NCBI RefSeq assembly: GCF_042662685.1
Contig: NZ_JBHSYO010000003.1
Span: 372,001-436,000, forward strand
Reading direction: 5' to 3'
Source of the DNA: Pseudobowmanella zhangzhouensis
Lineage (GTDB): Bacteria > Pseudomonadota > Gammaproteobacteria > Enterobacterales > Alteromonadaceae
DNA: 64,000 nucleotides
Numbering within the stretch: the stretch's first letter is position 1; each line of letters opens with the position of its first letter. The notes beneath the pieces are model-generated. The model ran no database searches. It was not told the origin of the DNA and saw only the letters and a program-made list of their open reading frames with translations. The translations under genes and the position numbers were made by a program. This document shows, one piece after another, positions 8,516 to 17,408 of this stretch.

Positions 8516-10054
8516 CTATTCTGCAAGCGGACGCATATGCGGGAACAGAATCACGTCCTTGATGGTTGGGCTGTCACTGAACAGCATAACCAGACGATCG
8601 ATACCAATTCCCTCACCCGCTGTCGGCGGCAGGCCATATTCCAACGCGCGAATATAGTCCTCGTCAAAGTGCATGGCTTCGTCATCACCTGCGTCTTTTT
8701 CCTCTACCTGCTTACGGAAACGTGCCGCCTGATCTTCTGCGTCGTTTAATTCGCTGAAGCCATTGGCCAGTTCACGTCCGCCGACGAAGAACTCAAAACG
8801 ATCGGTTACAAACGGGTTGTCATCATTACGACGGGCCAGTGGCGACACTTCCCATGGATAAGCCGTAATAAAGGTCGGTTGATCCAGCTTTTCCTCTGCG
8901 GTAGCTTCGAAAATCTCACACAGATATTTACCCGGCCCCCAGATACCATCCACTTCCGGCTCTTTAATATGCAACTGCTTGGCCATGGCTTTGAGCTCTG
9001 GCAAGTGGTTTTCCGGATCGTTGATTGCCTCTTTGTTGGCAGCAGGCCAATACTTAAGAATCGCTTCGTTCATGGTTAAACGCGCGAAAGGCTGACCAAA
9101 TTCATAGATTTTCTCTTCGGTCACTACACCGTCGGCATTTTTCACCGTGTTTTTTACCTGCGTGGTACCCAAAACATCCAGCGCAACGGTGCGCAGCATG
9201 TCTTCGGTCAGATCCATCAGATCCTCAAATGTTGCATAGGCCTGATAGAACTCCAGCATCGTGAATTCTGGATTGTGGCGGGTAGATAACCCTTCGTTAC
9301 GAAAGTTGCGGTTAATCTCAAATACGCGCTCAAAACCACCCACTACCAGACGCTTCAAATATAATTCCGGCGCGATACGCAAGTACATATCGATATCCAG
9401 CGCATTGTGGTGGGTAATAAAAGGACGTGCCGTGGCACCACCAGGAATAACCTGCAGCATGGGTGTTTCCACTTCCATGTAATTGCGGTCACTCAGGTAT
9501 TTACGAATACCTTCAACTATTTTGCTGCGCATCAGGAATGTATCACGGGTCTGCTGACTCATGATCAGATCTACATAACGCTGACGATACTTAGTTTCCT
9601 GATCGGCCAGACCGTGGAATTTTTCTGGTAGCGGACGTAAGGATTTCGTTAATAGCTGGAAGTTGGCCATATCCACATACAGATCGCCTTTACCAGACTT
9701 ATGCAACTCACCTGTCACACCAATAATGTCGCCAATATCCAACGTGCCATATTGCTCTTTAATAATATTTTGCGCGTCTTTGCTGGCGTAGGCCTGAATG
9801 CGGCCGCTCATATCCTGCAGCACCAGAAATGGCCCACGTTTAGCCATAATGCGACCGGCTACGCTGACCACCTTGGCCATGGACTCCAAATCTGACTTTT
9901 CACGTTCTCCAAATGCCTGCTGTAAATCTGCGGCGTAATGTTCACGTTTGAAATTGTTTGGGTGCCCGTTGGCCTGACAATTTTCGCGGATTTGGTTCAA
10001 TTTACCGCGTCGCTCGGCAATCAACTTGTTTTCATCTAGTTGCTGTTCGCTCAT
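8516..10054 (-). CDS. lysS: Lysyl-tRNA synthetase, class II
   Basis: 512 residues. The N-terminal OB-fold anticodon-binding domain (about 60-175) is followed by the class II catalytic core. Motif 2 is FRNEGLSTRHNPEFTMLE, and motif 3 is GEGIGIDRLVMLF near the C-terminus. Charges tRNA(Lys) with lysine in the cytosol. It lies 18 bp downstream of prfB, the classical prfB-lysS operon. Confidence 0.98.
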   Translation of the reverse strand: MSEQQLDENKLIAERRGKLNQIRENCQANGHPNNFKREHYAADLQQAFGEREKSDLESMAKVVSVAGRIMAKRGPFLVLQDMSGRIQAYASKDAQNIIKEQYGTLDIGDIIGVTGELHKSGKGDLYVDMANFQLLTKSLRPLPEKFHGLADQETKYRQRYVDLIMSQQTRDTFLMRSKIVEGIRKYLSDRNYMEVETPMLQVIPGGATARPFITHHNALDIDMYLRIAPELYLKRLVVGGFERVFEINRNFRNEGLSTRHNPEFTMLEFYQAYATFEDLMDLTEDMLRTVALDVLGTTQVKNTVKNADGVVTEEKIYEFGQPFARLTMNEAILKYWPAANKEAINDPENHLPELKAMAKQLHIKEPEVDGIWGPGKYLCEIFEATAEEKLDQPTFITAYPWEVSPLARRNDDNPFVTDRFEFFVGGRELANGFSELNDAEDQAARFRKQVEEKDAGDDEAMHFDEDYIRALEYGLPPTAGEGIGIDRLVMLFSDSPTIKDVILFPHMRPLAE

Positions 10055-10072
10055 TTGTGTTCCTGTCGCTAC

Positions 10073-11171
10073 TTATAAACCAGACTTGAGACTGGCTTGA
10101 ATAAACTTGTCCAGACCACCGTCTAGTACGGCCTGAGTGTTACGGGTTTCCACACCGGTGCGCAAGTCTTTAATGCGCGCATCGTCCAACACATAGGAAC
10201 GAATTTGGCTGCCCCAGCCGATATCGGACTTGCTGTCTTCCATGGCCTGCTTTTGCTCATTCTGCTTTTGCAGTTCCATCTCATACAGTTTGGCCTTTAA
10301 CTGTTTCATGGCCTGATCACGGTTTTTATGCTGTGAGCGGTCATTCTGACATTGCACCACGATCCCACTGGGGATGTGAGTGATCCGGATTGCCGAGTCA
10401 GTACGGTTAACGTGCTGACCACCTGCACCGGAGGCGCGGTAGGTATCTACACGCAAATCGGCCGGATTGATTTCGATCTCGATGTCATCGTCAATTTCCG
10501 GGTACACGAATGCAGAGGCAAAAGACGTATGCCGACGATTCCCCGAGTCAAACGGAGACTTACGTACTAAGCGATGCACACCGGTCTCGGTGCGTAACCA
10601 GCCATAGGCATATTCGCCACCGAAGCGAATAGTAGCGCTCTTAATACCTGCCACTTCACCTTCAGAGACTTCGATTAACTCGGTCTTAAAACCGTGCGCT
10701 TCGCCCCAGCGCAAGTACATGCGCAATAACATACTGGCCCAATCCTGCGCTTCGGTACCACCGGAGCCGGATTGAATATCCATGTAACACTCGTTCTCAT
10801 CATGGGGGCCGGAGAACATACGGCGGAATTCGAGATCTTCCAGCTTATCTATTAGCACTTCCAGCTCGGCCTGTGCTTCGTTAAAGGTATCTTCATCCTC
10901 AGCTTCTATCGCCAATTCCAGCAAACCTTCAACGTCTTCCGCGCCCTGAGTAAGTTGGTCGATGGTTTCAACCACTTTTTCCAGCGCGACTTTTTCTTTA
11001 CCTAACGCCTGAGCTCGCTCTGGTTCATTCCAGACCGCCGAGTCTTCCAGTTCGCGGTTTACTTCTTCCAGCCGTTCCTGTTTGACGGCATAGTCAAAGA
11101 TACCCCCTAAGCGCGTCGGTGCGCACTCTTACATCTTTAATTCCGTTTTGTACCGGATTGATTTCAAACAT
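10073..11171 (-). CDS. prfB: Peptide chain release factor 2 (programmed +1 frameshift)
   Basis: Recognises UGA and UAA stop codons and triggers peptide release. The gene is in two frames: a 25-codon leader frame starting ATG at 11171 (MFEINPVQN...) stops at an in-frame TGA (11096-11094), and the body continues in the +1 frame from GAC at 11095. The joined product is 365 residues, exactly the usual RF2 length. SPF, the stop-codon recognition motif, and GAGGQ, the hydrolysis motif, are both present. It is a natural frameshift, not a pseudogene. It is followed by lysS. Confidence 0.97.
11093..11108 (-). promoter_or_regulatory. RF2 autoregulatory frameshift site
   Basis: Read on the minus strand: AGGGGG (11108-11103), TAT, then CTT TGA C (11099-11093). 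This is the canonical prfB signal: an internal Shine-Dalgarno-like element three bases before a slippery CUU codon and a UGA followed by C. Low RF2 favours slippage and so RF2 synthesis. Confidence 0.97.
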
Positions 11172-11342
11172 AATTTGGTTGTTAACTGCAAATGGTTAAA
11201 GGACGCGGATTTTAGCTGAAATTGACCAGAAAAAACAGGCAGAATCTGTCTGTTCCCACTTGGCAAAAATTCCTCACGCCATTGACTAATCGAACATTTT
11301 TTGTTCAATTTGTATTCTGAGTGATTAGCTAAGGAGAAATCC

Positions 11343-12173
11343 ATGCGTGTCCGCGAGCTGGGTCTGATACTGGCAATCACCACCTGTGAGCTGTGCGCCG
11401 CCCAGCCTAATCAGCTCCCCATGTTAAATCTGATTTACCTGCACCGCCCTCCTCTGAGTTTTACCAATGAGGAACAACAAGCCAGCGGCATTTTGCCAGA
11501 CATGATGATAAAGGCAGCCAGTCAGGCAAATATTAAAATCAATTTTATCTTCGACGGGCACTGGGTGAGTATTCTCAGCATACTTAAACGCCCCGCATCT
11601 ACCTGTGTTATTGGCGCTTATTACACCGAAGAACGCGCAGAGCACTATCGCTATTCCCAACCGTTATTTCAGGAATCCACTTATGTAGTGGTGACGCGCA
11701 ACGAGTTGGCCAGTGAGCTGACGGCATTCTCTTCCGTCAAAGACCTGATTGGGTCTTCCTATACGATGGGAATGCAGCAGGCATACTCCTATGGGCCCTA
11801 CATTGACGAATTAGTCCAACACCTGCAGCCTAAAATTGTGAGCGTCAAATCAGGTAATCAACCAGACACGGATAACGAAAGTGGCCGACATATTTTTGAC
11901 CTGATAGCTCGAAAACGTATGGACTATTATTTCTCGGGGCAAGCTGAATACAAGTGGATGCGTAACCATCGCCAGGATTTGGCAAGCTCACTCACCGCAC
12001 TAAAATTCAACGATTTAGATGAAGGCCAGATGCGTTACCTGATGTGTTCCACGGGCATACACCCTGAGTTGTTAAGCCAGCTCAATCAATCAATCGACCA
12101 ATTGCGCGCGTCGGATGCTTATCAACAAATTCTGCACAAATACGCTTCACAGGACGTTGCGTCCAGCCATTAA
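11343..12173 (+). CDS. Periplasmic solute-binding-like protein (SBP_bac_3 type)
   Basis: 276 residues with a likely signal peptide (MRVRELGLILAITTCELCAA). The body resembles the bacterial extracellular solute-binding family 3, with RPPLSFTNEEQQASGILPDMM near the N-terminus and a late region that runs to short helices. No ABC permease or ATPase is adjacent, so it may be an orphan sensor-like binding protein, as is common in Alteromonadales. A good AAGGAG site precedes the ATG. The substrate cannot be predicted. Confidence 0.75.
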   Translation: MRVRELGLILAITTCELCAAQPNQLPMLNLIYLHRPPLSFTNEEQQASGILPDMMIKAASQANIKINFIFDGHWVSILSILKRPASTCVIGAYYTEERAEHYRYSQPLFQESTYVVVTRNELASELTAFSSVKDLIGSSYTMGMQQAYSYGPYIDELVQHLQPKIVSVKSGNQPDTDNESGRHIFDLIARKRMDYYFSGQAEYKWMRNHRQDLASSLTALKFNDLDEGQMRYLMCSTGIHPELLSQLNQSIDQLRASDAYQQILHKYASQDVASSH

Positions 12174-12233
12174 CACTTGCACTACCGCCCAAATTGCGTT
12201 TTAGTTGCGCCCCGTTTTTTCAGTGGAATTTGC

Positions 12234-12761
12234 ATGTTGAACTGGGCCGAAGCAATTGGAGCGCTTGCCGTTATTCTCAATGCCATTGGCTACCGCCAAA
12301 ATGATGTCAATGCTTACCGGTTATGGGTTGCGCTGGCGCTAGCGGCTATCAGCACACATTTCTTTTTACTGGGCGCCATGGCAGCGGGCATCGGCTGCGC
12401 GTTAGCTTGTGTGCGAAATATTATTGCCATGCGCACCCAGCACTGGCTGGTTGCTGCTGTATTTGTTACCGGCAATCTGGGCTTTTTGGGCTGGGAATTT
12501 TTTATCCTGGAACACAGTGCACTGGTATTTATTGCTTATGCATCATCGATTATTTTTACCCTGGGTACCGTATTGCTGAATGAAGCAACGCGCATTCGTC
12601 AATGGTTTATCCTGGCCGAAGGCTTGGGATTAATTTACGCATTGTCCGTGGGCAGCATCTTCGGCAGTGTGTTCAATATCGTCAATTTATCCAGCATTGG
12701 CATTAAGCTGTGGCAGGACAAAAAAATGGCCGAACCACAGCGTGAAGATCCATCCGCATAG
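12234..12761 (+). CDS. YgjV family inner-membrane protein
   Basis: 175 residues from the ATG at 12234, preferred over 12177 because the preceding 19 residues look like untranslated leader. Five to six hydrophobic helices are seen. The pattern WAEAIGALAVILNAIGYRQ at the start, then RNIIAMRTQHW, matches the YgjV family of unknown function. It sits 60 bp after the solute-binding protein gene and may be co-transcribed. Confidence 0.72.
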   Translation: MLNWAEAIGALAVILNAIGYRQNDVNAYRLWVALALAAISTHFFLLGAMAAGIGCALACVRNIIAMRTQHWLVAAVFVTGNLGFLGWEFFILEHSALVFIAYASSIIFTLGTVLLNEATRIRQWFILAEGLGLIYALSVGSIFGSVFNIVNLSSIGIKLWQDKKMAEPQREDPSA

Positions 12762-12779
12762 CGCCAGCAAGGCAATCCG

Positions 12780-13940
12780 TTAATCGTCTACATCTTGCAA
12801 ATCACAGCGCCAATAACCGCGGTTTAACCACTGGGTGAGTAACGCGGTTATTTCATCCAACTCAGCGTCGGTCAGCTCGCCGGCGTAAAACCAACCCGGC
12901 GCGCTTAGCAAAGGCTCCAGTACCGGTAAAATATCAACCGATGCAGGGTACAGGCTGTCACCCAAATGCAGCATCACCTGTGAATCTGACAGATTCCGCC
13001 AAATTGCTTTCACATCCAGACTTCGAAATACCGGTTGTCCATCCAACAGATAGTCTTTTACCTGCGTTTCGGTCAACAGCGGGGTGGGTAATGCGACCGT
13101 GTCATTGGCAAAACTCATATAACTGGCCAGCCACTGATCGAACAGGGGGGAGTCCAGCGCCGACTTCATCATCTGCCGCACGGCGTCAATTTCAGCCGGT
13201 AGAATTTCACCGGCAAACTCTCGGGATGCCAATTCAGGATCGGCATAGCGTTGATTAAAATGCTCCGACTGAATCAAGGCAAAATCGGCGAAGTCCGATA
13301 ACAGGGCCTTTTGATCTGGTGCGCGAAAACCCACTGAATAATTCAAACAATCGGTGAGCGCCACACCGCAATGGGGAAATCCGGGCGGGATATACAAAAT
13401 ATCCCCACATTGCAGCTCGGCATCAATGATGGGCTCAAACATTGCGACCTGAGATAACTTTGGGTGCGGTAACTGCGGAGCATGTTCCCCTTTCTCGCCC
13501 ACCTGCCAGCGCCGAGTGCCTTTGCCCTGAATGATAAATACATCATATTGATCCAGATGAGGGCCGACTCCCGCGCCGGGCACTGAAAAACTCACCATCA
13601 GATCGTCCACCCGCCAGCGTGGAATAAAATCAAAGGCTGATAACAGCAAGCTGGCTTCATCGATATAACCGTCTACATTTTGCACCAGCAATGACCACTG
13701 ACCTTTACAGACCTCATCAAAGCTTGCGAATGGCCCCTGCTCTACCTGCCATTGCCCATCCTGTTGACTGACAACCCGCGCATCGATGTCTTCCTCCATG
13801 GCGAGGCCAGCCAAATCATGCTCGTCCAATGGATCTTCAAAGTTGTTAAAGCCCCCTCGGATCAACAGGGGTTTTTTCTGCCAGTATTCACGCAGAAAGC
13901 GCGCCGGGTCGATATGCTGTAGTTGATACATGTTGGTCAT
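12780..13940 (-). CDS. roxA: 50S L16 arginine hydroxylase (JmjC/cupin, RoxA/YcfD)
   Basis: 386 residues. Iron(II)/2-oxoglutarate oxygenase that hydroxylates an arginine of ribosomal protein L16. Family marks are the N-terminal PARFLREYWQKKPLLIRGGF, the metal-binding HLDQYDVFIIQGKGTRRWQVG (His and Asp ligands) and a later GFPHCGVAL with the distal His. The C-terminal winged-helix part is present. A second possible start lies three codons downstream at 13931; neither has a strong ribosome site. Confidence 0.93.
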   Translation of the reverse strand: MTNMYQLQHIDPARFLREYWQKKPLLIRGGFNNFEDPLDEHDLAGLAMEEDIDARVVSQQDGQWQVEQGPFASFDEVCKGQWSLLVQNVDGYIDEASLLLSAFDFIPRWRVDDLMVSFSVPGAGVGPHLDQYDVFIIQGKGTRRWQVGEKGEHAPQLPHPKLSQVAMFEPIIDAELQCGDILYIPPGFPHCGVALTDCLNYSVGFRAPDQKALLSDFADFALIQSEHFNQRYADPELASREFAGEILPAEIDAVRQMMKSALDSPLFDQWLASYMSFANDTVALPTPLLTETQVKDYLLDGQPVFRSLDVKAIWRNLSDSQVMLHLGDSLYPASVDILPVLEPLLSAPGWFYAGELTDAELDEITALLTQWLNRGYWRCDLQDVDD

Positions 13941-14024
13941 GCCATGTTAAATCGTTAATTGATTGGCACCCTACTGAAATTCAGCACGGATGCCCAGTTG
14001 AATTGGAAGATAAATTGGCCGCAG

Positions 14025-15212
14025 TTACTGACGGGTAGCCAGAATTTGTAGATTACGCGGCGATATTTCGCGGGCGCAAAACTGCTGTAATTGCACCTCA
14101 CAACCGCCCTCTTGAAGAAAATTAACCAGATCCAGCACCAACCATAATTCGATTGCCCGCCGAAAACCGTGCGCCGCCAATTCAAGCCGTTTTACTTTGG
14201 CAAAGCGCGCCTCGCCGCGCTCAACGTAACACTGCAAATCCATATCAGGTGGAATCGTCAGGCCTTTTTGCCCGGCCAAATTCAGCAGCACACCCTCAGC
14301 GCCCCAGTTCACTGCGGAATTGGGTAAGCTGGGCGTTGGTAGGTATTCATCCACACCTCGCAGTTCACGTTGCAGTTCATCAAATCCTAACCGCCAGGCT
14401 TTCAGCTGCATGACCTGCTTGCGGATCCGTGGGGGTGAGGTCACCATTTCCTGCACAGCCAGACGCACCTGTGTACGATCCAGATGTAAATTATGTTGCT
14501 GTGCCAACTGTGAAAGCGGCTGAAATTCACCGTTAAACCACTGGTGGTAACAACAGGGAGCCAATACCAGTTGCTGCGAGGCACTGGCCAGCCATTGTCG
14601 CAACAACGTGCGGTGCAAATCACCACAGGCATGCAATGCGATAACACGCTCCCCGGCTTCAAAGGTCGGCGGTGCTATTAAGACATCACAGCACCGGAAT
14701 TCTGATTGCGGCACAAAGCGTTCGGCCAATAACTGCCCTTGCTGACAAAGTTCCGGATTACGCTCTATAGCCCGCAGCGCCCAGCCTCGCTGATGAGCAG
14801 CGGCCCGGCCTAAATGGGATTTACCCGCGCACCAATCGACTACCCGTTTTATCTCTGCACCGGGGAGTCCCTGCATACCCACAATAAATGCCTGCATTTG
14901 CTGCCATTTTCGCCCGGGTACATCCACTGCTAAGAACTTGTTAAGCGCATTTTCCTCCGATAGCTGAGAACACATAGGCATCGTATTCCAGTCCTGAAAA
15001 TCCGGGATAAATTGCTGCAGAAATTCGTATAGCTTGTCAGGACAATCATCGAGCGCAATATATTCATGTTCATCAAGTGCCAACAATGCGTGGTAGAGCT
15101 GAGGAAATTCTCCACGCCATGGCACATCTCCGTGGTAGAACGGCGAATGTAGCCAAAGTGCCTGAAAGCGTATTAGGTAATGGCTGAGTTGCGCCAATAA
15201 CTCGGAGTACAT
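14025..15212 (-). CDS. SAM-dependent methyltransferase (Methyltransf_32/METTL25-like)
   Basis: 395 residues. The Rossmann SAM-binding region begins at about residue 125 with VVDWCAGKSHLGRAAA, followed by ALHACGDLHRTLLRQW and LVLAPCCYH, a set of motifs typical of the methyltransferase domain 32 group. The substrate is unknown; relatives have been proposed to act on RNA. It lies about 85 bp upstream of roxA in the same orientation, so the two may form an operon. Confidence 0.8.
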   Translation of the reverse strand: MYSELLAQLSHYLIRFQALWLHSPFYHGDVPWRGEFPQLYHALLALDEHEYIALDDCPDKLYEFLQQFIPDFQDWNTMPMCSQLSEENALNKFLAVDVPGRKWQQMQAFIVGMQGLPGAEIKRVVDWCAGKSHLGRAAAHQRGWALRAIERNPELCQQGQLLAERFVPQSEFRCCDVLIAPPTFEAGERVIALHACGDLHRTLLRQWLASASQQLVLAPCCYHQWFNGEFQPLSQLAQQHNLHLDRTQVRLAVQEMVTSPPRIRKQVMQLKAWRLGFDELQRELRGVDEYLPTPSLPNSAVNWGAEGVLLNLAGQKGLTIPPDMDLQCYVERGEARFAKVKRLELAAHGFRRAIELWLVLDLVNFLQEGGCEVQLQQFCAREISPRNLQILATRQ

Positions 15213-15297
15213 GCAGAGACATATCCTGACAATATTTGCGCCTATTTTACCTCAACCGATGAACCCGCCCAACCAACTGCGCTTACCAGTGTAAAAA

Positions 15298-15360
15298 AAG
15301 TGAATGAGGTTATGTAAAATCATTCACTTCCTATAAGGTTATCCATACTCGGATGTATGG
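15298..15360. promoter_or_regulatory. Two inverted repeats upstream of the metalloprotease gene
   Basis: AAGTGAATGA (15298-15307) is the exact reverse complement of TCATTCACTT (15320-15329). CCATAC (15343-15348) pairs with GTATGG (15355-15360). They lie 60-125 bp before the metalloprotease ATG and just upstream of the divergent methyltransferase gene. They look like operator or leader hairpins; no regulator can be named. Confidence 0.55.
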
Positions 15361-15421
15361 TTGAAGTTTGATGTAGCCAATGAGTTCACCTAATAACGCA
15401 AAATTAATGCAGGGACTCTAT

Positions 15422-16279
15422 ATGAAACTTTCTAAAACATTACTGGCGTCCGCCATCTTTTCTTTGTTTTTAACACCCGCTCAGGCAACTGAAGATTACA
15501 GTGGTCACAGAGTGGTGTTGGCATATGCCGAATATATCAATGCCCCCGGCAGCAGCGAGGCAGGCGGCATCACCGTTTATCAAAAAGATGTTGGCAATGG
15601 CCAGTTAAGTGCGGATTTCGTCTATAACGATCCTCGACGGGCGCTGTTCAATGGCGGCAACCCTGGTGTGACGTTCGCAGTCAATGATGCAAACACATCC
15701 GCGGACCCTAATCTGACCATGCAAAGTCAGTGGATGCGCGATTCAGTTTACGCGTGGACATCAGAAACCTGCTCCAACGCCAACATCTCAGAAAATCCTC
15801 ACAACGGTAATGCCGGTATCGTGGAGCGCTACTTCTACACAGGTGTCATCAATGGGGATTGGGGAGCTGATTTAACTCAAGTTGGCTTCCGGGACAGCAG
15901 CAATTTTCCCTACTTTGCCCCTGGCAGCAACGTTCTTGGCGTGACTTTTACTTTGTGGTGGGTTGATCAGAATGGCGCACCGACTGATATCGACAATGAT
16001 GGCAAGTACGATGTGGCATTCCGCGAAATTTATTACAACGACAACTATACCTGGGCTGACAATGGGGGAAGCGGTGTGGATCTTCCTACTGTGGCCATTC
16101 ATGAGGTCGGACACGGTTTGAGCTCGGCACACTTCGGTATGATAGCGATCAAAGACGGCAAGTTGTTCGCTAAACCTCGTGCAATCATGAATGCAGTGTA
16201 CGGCGGGCCACTTCGTGACCTGACTGGTCGTGACAGAGCAACACACTGTAGTAATTGGGCACAATGGGGCGTTAACTAA
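15422..16279 (+). CDS. Secreted zinc metalloprotease (HExxHxxxxxH)
   Basis: 285 residues from the ATG at 15422, chosen because an AGGGA site precedes it and it begins a clear signal peptide (cleavage probably after AQA, residue 22). A longer frame from 15380 is unlikely. The zinc motif HEVGHGLSSAH is at 227-237, a metzincin/matrixin-like pattern. Its C-terminus has no sorting tail. It converges on the PEP-CTERM gene at 16346. Expected to act extracellularly on proteins; the substrate is unknown. Confidence 0.83.
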   Translation: MKLSKTLLASAIFSLFLTPAQATEDYSGHRVVLAYAEYINAPGSSEAGGITVYQKDVGNGQLSADFVYNDPRRALFNGGNPGVTFAVNDANTSADPNLTMQSQWMRDSVYAWTSETCSNANISENPHNGNAGIVERYFYTGVINGDWGADLTQVGFRDSSNFPYFAPGSNVLGVTFTLWWVDQNGAPTDIDNDGKYDVAFREIYYNDNYTWADNGGSGVDLPTVAIHEVGHGLSSAHFGMIAIKDGKLFAKPRAIMNAVYGGPLRDLTGRDRATHCSNWAQWGVN

Positions 16280-16303
16280 GTCATCTAAGCGTCAACTTAA
16301 ATA

Positions 16304-16331
16304 AAAAAACCGCCTAGATGGCGGTTTTTTT
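16304..16331. terminator. Bidirectional terminator
   Basis: Hairpin ACCGCC-TAGAT-GGCGGT (16309-16325), with A-run on the left and T-run on the right, between the convergent metalloprotease and PEP-CTERM genes. Confidence 0.93.
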
Positions 16332-16345
16332 ATGCGCAAAAATAT

Positions 16346-17209
16346 TCATTTGCGACGATACAAGATTAATCCTGACAACATAATCAGCGCAAAGACTGAT
16401 GGTTCACTTACTGGGTTTGCCGTCAGTAATGCGCGTTCCTCAGCGGACGCATCAAAACTCATGGTAAAATCACCATAATATTGTACGACCTGCTGACGAT
16501 TAAACTCTTCCTGCCACTCAGATTCATTGACGATATAGTCAAACTTATTCGCAGATAACACACCGTTATACTGTGCAGGGCCAACAAGTAAAGATTGCAA
16601 CAACTCGGCAAATGTAGGCGGCGTTATGGTGGTGTAGTCACCATTTTCCTCTCCATACATAAAGATATCGAACATTTCGAAATAGTTGCTGCTATAAGTT
16701 CGGGTAATACCGTCCTCAACTACGGTATCGGTGCGTTGGTCACTTTTTGAGAAGCCCGCATTGCCAGACTTTTCATATATTACATCACCAAATAGACCTG
16801 GATAGGCGTAACTACCTGCTGCATAACGTGTTTCATCATAACCATTGTTGGGGTCAACAATCTGATTAAGCGCAGCGAATTCAGTACTAAAGGGATTCAC
16901 GTAACTTAACGTTGTTCCATAAATGAAGGTGGTCCAATTACCGTAACCGTTTATCTCATCGAACCAGGCATTGCTGGCATTCTCCTGAGGCGTTGCAAAA
17001 TCGAACTCCATCGTTAACGAGAACGCCGCTGGGGTTATTTCTTCAAATGAGAAATAGCTTTGATCATACTGTTGGACACCATTTTCATATACGTCAATGA
17101 TTTCATATCGTGAATACAACGTCCCTTCTATTGTCATAACACCAGCATATTGATGACTGGAGAAAACGAGGGTTAACAGGGTAAGGGCTTTTATCAGTTT
17201 TTTATTCAT
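16346..17209 (-). CDS. PEP-CTERM sorted surface protein
   Basis: 287 residues from the ATG at 17209 (GGA ribosome site 9 bases before; the two ATGs further upstream look less likely). Signal peptide MNKKLIKALTLLTLVFSSHQ. The last 23 residues form a PEP-CTERM signal: NPVSEPS, a hydrophobic helix (VFALIMLSGLILY) and RRK. Such proteins are exported and processed by exosortase. The body is rich in aromatic and acidic residues and matches no family I know. A strong sigma54-type promoter precedes it. Confidence 0.85.
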   Translation of the reverse strand: MNKKLIKALTLLTLVFSSHQYAGVMTIEGTLYSRYEIIDVYENGVQQYDQSYFSFEEITPAAFSLTMEFDFATPQENASNAWFDEINGYGNWTTFIYGTTLSYVNPFSTEFAALNQIVDPNNGYDETRYAAGSYAYPGLFGDVIYEKSGNAGFSKSDQRTDTVVEDGITRTYSSNYFEMFDIFMYGEENGDYTTITPPTFAELLQSLLVGPAQYNGVLSANKFDYIVNESEWQEEFNRQQVVQYYGDFTMSFDASAEERALLTANPVSEPSVFALIMLSGLILYRRK

Positions 17210-17265
17210 TATTAGCATTCCATTAATTTTAACTACATCACCTGTCTTGGCGAATGTCGCGATTA

Positions 17266-17281
17266 AGCAAATTTTGTTCCA
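17266..17281 (-). promoter_or_regulatory. Sigma54-type promoter for PEP-CTERM gene
   Basis: Minus strand TGGAACAAAATTTGCT: GG (17280-17279), exactly ten bases, then GC (17268-17267), against the consensus TGGCACGNNNNTTGCW. The predicted start (about 17255) is about 46 bp before the ATG. No TCGCANNNTGCGA enhancer is visible upstream. Confidence 0.7.
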
Positions 17282-17361
17282 TCTACTCGACACTATTAAA
17301 ACCGGCTAATACGAACTGAATCCAATTCGACTGTGTATAAAAATCTGACAAATACACAAAT

Positions 17362-17390
17362 AAAAAAGCCAGACATTTGTCTGGCTTTTC
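17362..17390 (-). terminator. argS terminator
   Basis: Hairpin AAGCCAGACA-TT-TGTCTGGCTT, with a run of T on the minus strand. It starts about 20 bp after the argS stop. Confidence 0.92.
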
Positions 17391-17408
17391 AGTTACATAG
17401 TAAAGACG

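Noticed and set aside
10976..11171. prfB read as a 300-residue gene with a missing N-terminus, or a pseudogene
   Set aside because: The programmed frameshift AGGGGG TAT CTT TGA C accounts for the two frames and gives the exact RF2 length.
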